From the NCBI RefSeq assembly GCF_045762675.1, contig NZ_JBJDLK010000005.1:354578-418577 (forward strand): a stretch of 64,000 nucleotides of DNA. The letters run 5' to 3'. The DNA comes from Elizabethkingia meningoseptica_A (GTDB taxonomy: Bacteria; Bacteroidota; Bacteroidia; Flavobacteriales; Weeksellaceae). The stretch's first letter is position 1. The number at the start of each line of letters is the position of its first letter. A model generated the notes under the pieces. That model worked only from the letters and a program-made list of their open reading frames with translations. It searched no databases and was not told where the DNA came from. Shown here in pieces: positions 56,965 through 64,000 of this stretch. Both the position numbers and the translations under genes were made by a program.

Positions 56965-58623
56965 ATGAAAAAAATATTTTTTATAATAGCAGGCTGTATT
57001 GTATTAAATTCCTGCACAAGAGAGTTTGCGGAAACCAATACCAATCCTGCAGACCAGTTAAGTGCTAACCCGGAGGATTTATTCCCTACGGCTATACAGG
57101 CCAATTTCAATAATAGCTTCGAATATTATTACGATTATTACAGAGGGATTATGCCATGGAGCCAGATGACTGTTTCCTCAAACGGTAATTCACCGGAATT
57201 TATGGCTAATGCAGCTAATATGAATACCCGTTACAGTAATTTTTATGGCACTTATGGCGGACTATTAACGGATATGATCCATATTATTGATGGTAAATCG
57301 GCACAGGATCAGGCACGCTATGTGTATATTAAAAGTGTTGCACGCATCATGAAAGCCTATTATGCCTGGTATGTATCAGATGTTAATGGCAGCATGCCCT
57401 ATCTGGAAGCTTTTCAGGCGCGTTATGGCGGAACCAAAACACCAAAATATGAAACTCAGGATCAGTTATATAAAATATTTGATGACGAATTGAAAGATGC
57501 AGCAAATCAAATACAAAATGTAAATGCCTCTTCTCAGGTTACTTTTGGTAATAAAGATCTTGTTTATGGTGGTAAAATGGACAAATGGGTTAAGGCAGCC
57601 AATACAATCAGAATAAAAATTGCCTTAAGATTATCCAAACGCGACCCTCAAAGAATGGCCAGCATTATAAATGATGCCATTAGTAAATCACTAATGACCA
57701 GTACGGACGATGATTTCTCAATACGGGGCAGAAGATTTACAGAGCATGGAAATTTTAACCCATCGGGCTTTTATGCCTCAGCCCCCCTTGTAAATTTTAT
57801 GGTTAATAAAAGTGATTCCCTTAAAAATGATCCCCGTCTGCCTATTTTCTTTTACCGAAACGATTATTCTGCAAATAATATACAAACGCTTATTAATGCT
57901 AAATTATTACCTGCTTCAGATATCAACAAAGCTAAAAACAACCGGTATATAGGTGGTACAACTAACCCCGATGCTGCAGGTAAGGCCAGGGAATATAGTG
58001 CTGCCAGAAGAAGATTTGACAATAAGATTTACGATACCATCTCCAGAATACAGGAGAGATTATGGCAACCTGACTTTAATGGCGGTACAGGAAATTCCAT
58101 TATGCCATTAGTTACCTACGCAGACCTTTGTTTGATGAAAGCAGAATTAGCCTATAAAGGGATCATCGGCGGAGACCCCGCTACATTCTACAAGCAGGGA
58201 ATTGAAGCTTCCATTGAAACTTATAATAAAATTGCCAGAGAAGCAGCAATTAACAATTACATTCCGACGACACCTGACCAGATTACCAAATATCTGTCTT
58301 CTCCAAATGTAGCCTATAATTCATCAATCGGTCTAGAGCAAATTTATGCTCAACAATACATTAATTATTTCAAACAACCGAATGAAGCATGGGCACTGAT
58401 TAAAAGGACCAACATACCGAATACGAATACAATATTGCGGCTGGAAGGTTTATTTGCAAGTGGAAATCCCCTGACGATGCCTAGAAGAATGGCACTCCCT
58501 TCACCTTCCAAGGACAATCTGAATTATCAGAATCAACAAGCAGCTCTTGAAGAGATGCAGAAAGAGCCCGGATTTGGCCAACAACCAGAAAACATCTACG
58601 GAAAAGTCTGGTGGGATAAATAA
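56965..58623 (+). CDS. SusD/RagB family lipoprotein (SusD-like type 2)
   Basis: Surface-bound binding partner of the SusC gene just upstream. The 552-residue protein has lipobox Cys17 (IVLNSC), then the SusD-like-2 helical fold: YYDYYRGIMPWSQMTVSSNG, YIKSVARIMKAYYAWYVSDV, WVKAANTIRIKIALRLSKRD, YADLCLMKAELAYKG. It differs from the shorter SusD at 134 in this layout and belongs to the nutrient-binding type 2 group (PF12741-like). It is 15 bases from the SusC stop. The operon ends at the terminator that is shared with the opposite pair. Confidence 0.94.
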   Translation: MKKIFFIIAGCIVLNSCTREFAETNTNPADQLSANPEDLFPTAIQANFNNSFEYYYDYYRGIMPWSQMTVSSNGNSPEFMANAANMNTRYSNFYGTYGGLLTDMIHIIDGKSAQDQARYVYIKSVARIMKAYYAWYVSDVNGSMPYLEAFQARYGGTKTPKYETQDQLYKIFDDELKDAANQIQNVNASSQVTFGNKDLVYGGKMDKWVKAANTIRIKIALRLSKRDPQRMASIINDAISKSLMTSTDDDFSIRGRRFTEHGNFNPSGFYASAPLVNFMVNKSDSLKNDPRLPIFFYRNDYSANNIQTLINAKLLPASDINKAKNNRYIGGTTNPDAAGKAREYSAARRRFDNKIYDTISRIQERLWQPDFNGGTGNSIMPLVTYADLCLMKAELAYKGIIGGDPATFYKQGIEASIETYNKIAREAAINNYIPTTPDQITKYLSSPNVAYNSSIGLEQIYAQQYINYFKQPNEAWALIKRTNIPNTNTILRLEGLFASGNPLTMPRRMALPSPSKDNLNYQNQQAALEEMQKEPGFGQQPENIYGKVWWDK

Positions 58624-58642
58624 TAATTTAATATATAACAAA

Positions 58643-58676
58643 AAACGGTCTCCTGATGAGGAGACCGTTTCTTTAT
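58643..58676. terminator. Strong terminator between the two SusCD operons
   Basis: An 11-bp perfect stem AAACGGTCTCC/GGAGACCGTTT with a 6-base loop, Ts after it on the plus strand and a T-run on the minus strand. It serves both convergent operons. Confidence 0.92.
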
Positions 58677-58691
58677 ATTATAAAATTCAGC

Positions 58692-60587
58692 TTATTGCTT
58701 TTTAGCCCACCACATTGGAGTAAATACATTATCTGTACCACCTAAAAGCGATGCTGCTTGCGTATATCCTTTAGGATCCGAGTTTCTGAAGATACTTGGA
58801 TACTTCAACCTTTGTGGAAAGAAGCTTACCTGGTTGGTCATATAATTTCCTGAATTAAGTGCAGGTAAATTTGGTAACGGATTCTCTATCGCAGGGTTTT
58901 CAAAGAAAGGAAGCCCTAACCTTCTGTGATCACTCCATGACTCAAGAGGTAACCAAGGCATATTTGCCAAATACTTTTGTGTAATAATTTTTGTTAGTTT
59001 ATCATTTTTATAAGCTCCGTTTTTATAAATGGTATTCACTGGATAATTAACATTAACTGATACTAAAGTATTTGTATTTGGATCAAGGTACTTCATCGTA
59101 TGTGTTGCACCTGGTTCAACCGTATGATTATAGTTTACAGAGGTACCATCTCTGTTGTAATCTGTTGAAGCTATATATTGACCGTAAAAACCAGAAACAT
59201 TATTGTAAGTAAAACTATCCTGAATTCCTCTGTTATATGCTGCTTCATCAGACATTGGTGTAGCCCATCCTTTTAATGCTGCCTCGGCAATTAGAAAATA
59301 AGATTCCCAACTTGCAAAGAAAATTCTTGCATTGGTACTACCTCTGTACTGTTGACCAAGCCCCGGCATTCTTCCTACAAGTCCTCTCAATCCATTTCTT
59401 TGCCCCTTTACTCCCCAGTCTCCTAAAGACAGACCGTTCCATGTATTAACCGTACTAATTGTTTTTTTAGTTCCATCAGCAAATGTTAATTCTCCGGAAT
59501 TAGTTTTTGCATCGGTAGTATATGTAGGATATAAAGAATAAATAGGATTATTAAAATCTCCCGGAATAAAAAATGTTTTATATGCTCTTGGGTCAATTTT
59601 ATTTGGCAGACCATCAAACCAATACCCCGCGGAAGGATCATTCGTTTTAGAAGAAAATTGTTCATCATACTTCACTCCTATGTAATCTTCTGTTTTAATT
59701 GCACTTTGTTTATCTGCACCTAGCTGGTCTGCGGATTTTACACCACCTAAACCAACATATAAATTGTTCAGTGTAGCTGACAATAGTTGTGAATTCCATT
59801 CTCTGGACATTACTCCTGTCAATGCATCCCATCCTGGCTTTTCAGCTATTTTAAAATTCTGATCACTACTAGTGATATACATATTGGTTGCTACAGCTGC
59901 TTCAAATTCTGTTTTCGCTTTTGCAGGATCTACTTCAGACATACGCATTGCCAGTCTCATTCTCATTGAATTGGCATATCTTATCCATTTATTCCAGTCA
60001 TATCCATAAGCTAAATCAAATTTAGCATCTGGTTTTGGTTTATTAATGTCAATTTTTGATACAGCATCTTTAAGTTCTGCCAGCATGAAATAATAAGCAT
60101 CTTTTTGTGAATTAAATTGAGGATTCTTTCCTTGGAAAGCCTCAACAGGAACGGCTCCATATATATCAGACATTTCGCTCATCAAGTATGCTCTCCAGAT
60201 TCTTGCTACCTGAATTAAATTATCATTATATGCAGCAGCAGTGCCTTTTACAGCTTTTTCGTTCCCAACCTGAATTGCTGTATTCGCATTATTTAACCAT
60301 TCTGACACATATTTCCAGTATTCTGATGACCAATCATCATTATCAGTTCCACCTGCAATACCTGTTGTGGTATGTTGTCTCGCCGCAGTTTTCCAAATTA
60401 ATACAAAAGCTCTTTCTGCAATGTTTGGATCTTGTTGGGCTCCAAGTATAGAATTGTTAAGAAAGTATTCTGGTTGTACCTGATCTGCATTTGCAGAATA
60501 GGGGTCTACATTTATTTTATCAAAATCACTACAATTTGTTAAAAACAATGTGGATGCAATTACTGCTGGTAATATATATTTTTTCAT
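58692..60587 (-). CDS. SusD/RagB family lipoprotein (SusD-like type 2)
   Basis: The SusD partner of the third transporter. The 631-residue protein has lipobox Cys19 (LFLTNC). Its helical fold has RIWRAYLMSEMSDIYGAVPV, WIRYANSMRMRLAMRMSEVD and FFASWESYFLIAEAALKGWA (near 430-450), and it ends VFTPMWWAKKQ. It is longer than usual (typical SusD about 480-560), mostly through loops. It lies 17 bases downstream of its SusC gene. Same subgroup as the protein at 56965, but not a close copy by eye. Confidence 0.94.
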   Translation of the reverse strand: MKKYILPAVIASTLFLTNCSDFDKINVDPYSANADQVQPEYFLNNSILGAQQDPNIAERAFVLIWKTAARQHTTTGIAGGTDNDDWSSEYWKYVSEWLNNANTAIQVGNEKAVKGTAAAYNDNLIQVARIWRAYLMSEMSDIYGAVPVEAFQGKNPQFNSQKDAYYFMLAELKDAVSKIDINKPKPDAKFDLAYGYDWNKWIRYANSMRMRLAMRMSEVDPAKAKTEFEAAVATNMYITSSDQNFKIAEKPGWDALTGVMSREWNSQLLSATLNNLYVGLGGVKSADQLGADKQSAIKTEDYIGVKYDEQFSSKTNDPSAGYWFDGLPNKIDPRAYKTFFIPGDFNNPIYSLYPTYTTDAKTNSGELTFADGTKKTISTVNTWNGLSLGDWGVKGQRNGLRGLVGRMPGLGQQYRGSTNARIFFASWESYFLIAEAALKGWATPMSDEAAYNRGIQDSFTYNNVSGFYGQYIASTDYNRDGTSVNYNHTVEPGATHTMKYLDPNTNTLVSVNVNYPVNTIYKNGAYKNDKLTKIITQKYLANMPWLPLESWSDHRRLGLPFFENPAIENPLPNLPALNSGNYMTNQVSFFPQRLKYPSIFRNSDPKGYTQAASLLGGTDNVFTPMWWAKKQ

Positions 60588-60604
60588 TTTTTTAGAATAA
60601 AGAA

Positions 60605-63511
60605 TTAGAAACCAAGTGTTAAATTGAAAAAGTAAGATCTGCTGGTTGGCATAGCAAAGTTTTCAAATCCAACAGCATTTGAGCTTAATGCAAAAACAGA
60701 TTCAGGATCTACTCCTTTAGCTTTGCTGTATATCATCCAAACATTATTAGCCGAAACTGAAACTTTAGCACTCTTAATCACTGATTTTTCAAACATTGAT
60801 TTTGGGAAATTATATGAAATCTGTACATTTCTTAAACGTACATTAGTTGCATCATATATATTCTGCTCAGTAATCCCAAAATTTGGAGAGCTTAGAGAGC
60901 CGACTGCATTCCAATATCTCTGTTGTGTTGTTTCAACGGTATTTACTTTATATCCACTGCCATCTGCCACAACGCCATCTACAACAAAGTTGTCTCTTTT
61001 TCCACCAGGTGCTGTAATTTCAGCTAAACCTGATCTCTGTAACGCGGATTGTGTCCCTGAGAAGAATTTACCACCAAATCTACCATCAATCTGGAATGAT
61101 AACCCAAAGTTTTTATAAGAAAAACTGTTAGTTAATCCTACTAATGCTCTTGGAGTCTGATCTCCTAGATAATATGTTCCTTCTTCAGCAAGTGGTAACC
61201 CATTACCATCCAGAATCAATTTTCCGTTATATTGGCTATTAGGATCATTTACTCTCTTAAATTTAGATCCGAATATTGCACCATATCTGGCCCCTACTTG
61301 TGCATTGATTAATACATTATCAAACCCACCTAATTGATACATCGTCAAATCTTCATATAATGCATTCACAGTATTTTTATTTTGTGAATAATTTGCATTC
61401 ATATTCCAAACAAAGCTGCCATTGTTGATAATATCAGAATTTAACATGATCTCAAAGCCTTTATTCTGAATTTCCCCGGCATTAATTTTCTTATATGAAT
61501 AACCTGAAAGAGGGTTCATTGGTAAATTGATCAACTGATCCTTAGATCTTGTATTATAATAACTAAAGTCAATTGAAACCCTGTTGAAAAGCTTAATATC
61601 AGCTCCTACTTCAAACGTTTTCAACAATTCATTTCTTAGATTTGGATCATAAAGCGTTTTCTTCCTACTGGCAATCACATTTCCATAAGGATCTCTTCCA
61701 ATATTATAAGTATTATATAATTCATAAGGCTCCAATGCATTACCTGTAACTGCATAAGAAGCTCTTATTTTTGCAAATGATAAGATCTTGGATTTACCAC
61801 CTCCAAATTTATTAATCATATCAGTTAACACAAGGGATGTACTTACTGAAGGGTAAAAGTAAGATCTGTTTTCCACTGCTAATGTTGAAGACCAGTCATT
61901 TCTTGCAGTAGCATTAATGAACCAAAAACCATCATAATTAATTTCGGCAGTTGCAAATACAGAATTAATCTTCTTATTTAATTTAACAGTCTGAATTAAA
62001 GGATTTCCATCCGAGTTATTAATATCAAAATAATTTGGAATTGTTAACTTAGATGCAGAAAGATATATAGCATCTGTTTTCGTTTCCATCATCTGTCCAT
62101 AAACAGAAAGACTTGCACCCCATTTCCCTACAATATTATCTTTCTTAGCAGTTAAGCTAGTGATATAGTTATTTTCATAGAATTTTTCCTGGCTTACGTT
62201 ATAAGAATTATTCATTCTAGACCCTGCCCATGTCTTATTTTCTGCATTTAAAGAATAAAAATCTGTACCTATTCTTACATCAGCACTTAGCCAGTCATTA
62301 AATTGGTATTTTAAATACCCGCTTATCAAGAATCTATCTTTTTTATCTTCGTTTAACCTATTATAAGCAGACCAATAAGGGTTAACCCCGTTAGAAGTAA
62401 TCCATCTTGAATTTACTCCGTTTTCCATCTGTCCGTCTCTATAATCTCTAACATCAATGTTTCTTGGCATTAAAAGTACTGCCGGGTATAAATTTCCCCC
62501 GTCAGACATTCCGCTAATAGGTCTGTTATTTGCCTTTGCACTAATATATTGAAACTTAATATCTGATGTCCATCTTTTATTTTCACCAAAATTAGAGCTC
62601 ATTTTAGCCATAAAATTCCATCTCTCGTAGTTAGAATTTGGAATCTGGCTATTACTGTTAAGATAAGTTGCAGAAGTATATAAGTTTGTTCCTGCACCTA
62701 AATTCTCCTGGAAAGTTAAACTATGCTGTACATTACTTCCTACTCTAAAAAAGTTTTTAATATTATCATAAACTTTCCCCTGAATAGGCGCACCCCAGCT
62801 ACCAGTATCCTGGCTTCCCGCTGGATAATCACCTCCGTCTGTTCCTCTACCAAAAGAACTTTGTAAATCAGGTTTAATAAACATACTTTCAAAGCCCATA
62901 CTTGTAGAATAGGTAATTCCTACACCACCACCTTTCTTCTTACCAGTTTTAGTTGTAATTAAAATTACTCCATTACCAGCTCTTGAGCCATATAATGCAG
63001 AAGCAGCACCTCCTTTTAGAACAGAAATACTTTCTATATCATCAGGATTTATATCACTTAAACCATTCCCCATATCCATATCGGGAATCCACATATCATT
63101 ATTCTTATCCTGTGAATTGCTTTTACTTTTATTACCTGCAGGATTACTCATAGGTACACCGTCTAAAACAATCAGGGGCTGATTATCACCTCTTAAGGAA
63201 TTAAATCCTCTGATATTAATTTTAGAGGAAGAAGCTGGCCCATTATTACCTTTTATAATCTGAAGGCCGGCAACCTTACCTACTAAAGCATTTGTAACGT
63301 TAACCTCTTTAGCATCTACTAAAGCCTGACCTTTAACATCCTGGAAGGAATAACCTAAAGCTTTCTTTTCTTTCTTTACTCCGTAAGCCGTTACCACAAC
63401 TTCGTCAATACTTGAAGTCTTGAGGGAATCCTTCTTCTGTCCATAGCTCATTACCGATGCTAAAAGCATAGGAACTTGCAACAGCCCAATTCTAATCACA
63501 ACTTTTTTCAT
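60605..63511 (-). CDS. SusC/RagA family TonB-linked outer-membrane receptor
   Basis: The 968-residue outer-membrane channel. It has a signal peptide (1-25, MSYGQ), TonB box EVVVTAYG (37-44), and a plug with NALVGKVAGLQIIKGNNGP, SKINIRGFNSLRG, VLKGGAASALYGSRAGNGVI. The barrel ends in YFFNLTLGF. Motifs are close to those of the SusC at 53800 (LGYSITQ against LGYSFQD after the TonB box), so the two loci may share an ancestor. First gene of the minus-strand pair with the SusD at 58692. Substrate unknown. Confidence 0.96.
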   Translation of the reverse strand: MKKVVIRIGLLQVPMLLASVMSYGQKKDSLKTSSIDEVVVTAYGVKKEKKALGYSFQDVKGQALVDAKEVNVTNALVGKVAGLQIIKGNNGPASSSKINIRGFNSLRGDNQPLIVLDGVPMSNPAGNKSKSNSQDKNNDMWIPDMDMGNGLSDINPDDIESISVLKGGAASALYGSRAGNGVILITTKTGKKKGGGVGITYSTSMGFESMFIKPDLQSSFGRGTDGGDYPAGSQDTGSWGAPIQGKVYDNIKNFFRVGSNVQHSLTFQENLGAGTNLYTSATYLNSNSQIPNSNYERWNFMAKMSSNFGENKRWTSDIKFQYISAKANNRPISGMSDGGNLYPAVLLMPRNIDVRDYRDGQMENGVNSRWITSNGVNPYWSAYNRLNEDKKDRFLISGYLKYQFNDWLSADVRIGTDFYSLNAENKTWAGSRMNNSYNVSQEKFYENNYITSLTAKKDNIVGKWGASLSVYGQMMETKTDAIYLSASKLTIPNYFDINNSDGNPLIQTVKLNKKINSVFATAEINYDGFWFINATARNDWSSTLAVENRSYFYPSVSTSLVLTDMINKFGGGKSKILSFAKIRASYAVTGNALEPYELYNTYNIGRDPYGNVIASRKKTLYDPNLRNELLKTFEVGADIKLFNRVSIDFSYYNTRSKDQLINLPMNPLSGYSYKKINAGEIQNKGFEIMLNSDIINNGSFVWNMNANYSQNKNTVNALYEDLTMYQLGGFDNVLINAQVGARYGAIFGSKFKRVNDPNSQYNGKLILDGNGLPLAEEGTYYLGDQTPRALVGLTNSFSYKNFGLSFQIDGRFGGKFFSGTQSALQRSGLAEITAPGGKRDNFVVDGVVADGSGYKVNTVETTQQRYWNAVGSLSSPNFGITEQNIYDATNVRLRNVQISYNFPKSMFEKSVIKSAKVSVSANNVWMIYSKAKGVDPESVFALSSNAVGFENFAMPTSRSYFFNLTLGF

Positions 63512-64000
63512 ATCATACAGTTATTTTAAATCAGGCAAACATATAAAAAAAAATTAATAAAATATTAACATTCATTAATATTTTATTAAAAACAGATAAA
63601 TGTAGTAGTATTGAGGTAGTGACTTATGACATAATTAATTATATACATCATAACAAGTATTCTATTTAATATTTTTTTAACAATTTTCGTGTTAAAAAAA
63701 TTATATTTTAACCAAAACCAATTGTCAATATTATAAATAAGCAATTAGTGTTCAGCTAAAATGATGAATGATGAATGATGAATGATCAATTATAAATTAT
63801 AAATGATTAATGATAAGTGATTAGTTATAAGTTATAAGTTATAAATTAAGAGTTAAGAGTTTGTTGTTTAGGATAACGTATAGCTTTTCCTTTATAACCT
63901 TCTCAGCCTTATAGCTTTCATAACCCTTATAACTTCATAACCATTCATTGATTGGGTTGATTGTTGTGTGGGTTGATTGTTGTTGGTAATGTTGGAAGGG
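63512..64000. other. Gene-free right edge with low-complexity repeats
   Basis: Upstream region of the SusC gene at 60605, very AT-rich. A possible -7 word TACATTTA (minus, 63597-63604) is 86 bases upstream of the start. No gene seen to the window end. Confidence 0.5.
63760..63960. repeat. Low-complexity repeat block (ATGATGA / TTATAAGT types)
   Basis: It begins with repeated ATGAATG/GATGAATG, then TTATAAATTATAAATG and TTATAAGTTATAAGTTATAA. It continues with CCTTATAGCTTTCATAACCC-type units and GGTTGATTGTTG direct repeats at the edge. Its first part has the same ATGAATGATGA character as the left flank of the four-helix-bundle gene at 42831-42867. The element appears to continue beyond the window. 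Confidence 0.65.

Overview
The window is a stretch of low-GC chromosome from a member of the Bacteroidota, most likely family Weeksellaceae (Elizabethkingia or Chryseobacterium-like). The evidence is three SusC/SusD outer-membrane transporter pairs, sigma-54 and core genes of flavobacterial type, a bacteroidete RNase P RNA, almost no Shine-Dalgarno sequences, and repeated use of the Bacteroidota -7 promoter element TAnnTTTG upstream of genes. The genus is inferred, not proven. No tRNA or rRNA gene, prophage, CRISPR array or intact transposase was recognised.

Layout. 1-4.4 kb (minus): the end of a polysaccharide-utilisation locus, with SusC, SusD and a cut-off lipoprotein that may be a glycoside hydrolase. 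4.5-9.1 kb (minus): a small membrane protein, an HD phosphohydrolase, an alpha/beta hydrolase, a ribokinase-like kinase and a DUF4241 protein, then a decayed GIY-YIG nuclease gene among dispersed repeats. 9.1-18.1 kb: housekeeping genes (valS, a DUF1573 protein, PPK2, rnpB, an ECF sigma factor with a membrane partner, rpoN, asnS). 18.1-21.2 kb: a CDP-alcohol phosphatidyltransferase coupled to a repeat surface protein, an HTH protein, and three tandem copies of a non-coding repeat of about 210 bp. 21.2-31.9 kb: rpsP-rimM, a GreA-like factor, an ABC exporter operon with truA, a phosphodiesterase/Smr pair, an oxidoreductase/HxlR pair, DUF3822-rsmD, and a patatin fused to an outer-membrane barrel.

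31.9-47.1 kb: a palindromic MITE-like repeat, an mdaB/ygiN-like quinone module with a divergent LysR regulator, murI, a GH29 alpha-L-fucosidase, a UPF0175/PIN toxin-antitoxin pair, a PASTA-rluD-hemW operon, ddl-coaD, a four-helix-bundle (S23/IVP-type) gene bracketed by inverted simple repeats, a TRIC-type channel, folA, and a LemA/TPM cluster. 47.1-52.6 kb: a kefF-kefC-like potassium-efflux pair, a DUF2807 adhesin-like lipoprotein and an M3 peptidase. 52.6-64 kb: a lipoprotein and two SusC/SusD pairs arranged tail to tail around one shared terminator, with no enzyme genes beside them; the right edge is low-complexity repeat DNA.

Functionally the window mixes translation and envelope housekeeping with nutrient import (SusCD, fucosidase) and redox or electrophile defence: three flavodoxin-fold quinone reductases, each with a different partner. 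The least explained elements are the 210-bp tandem array beside rimM, the four-helix-bundle gene inside its inverted 7-bp repeats, and the palindromic repeat family. No clearly new multi-gene system was found.
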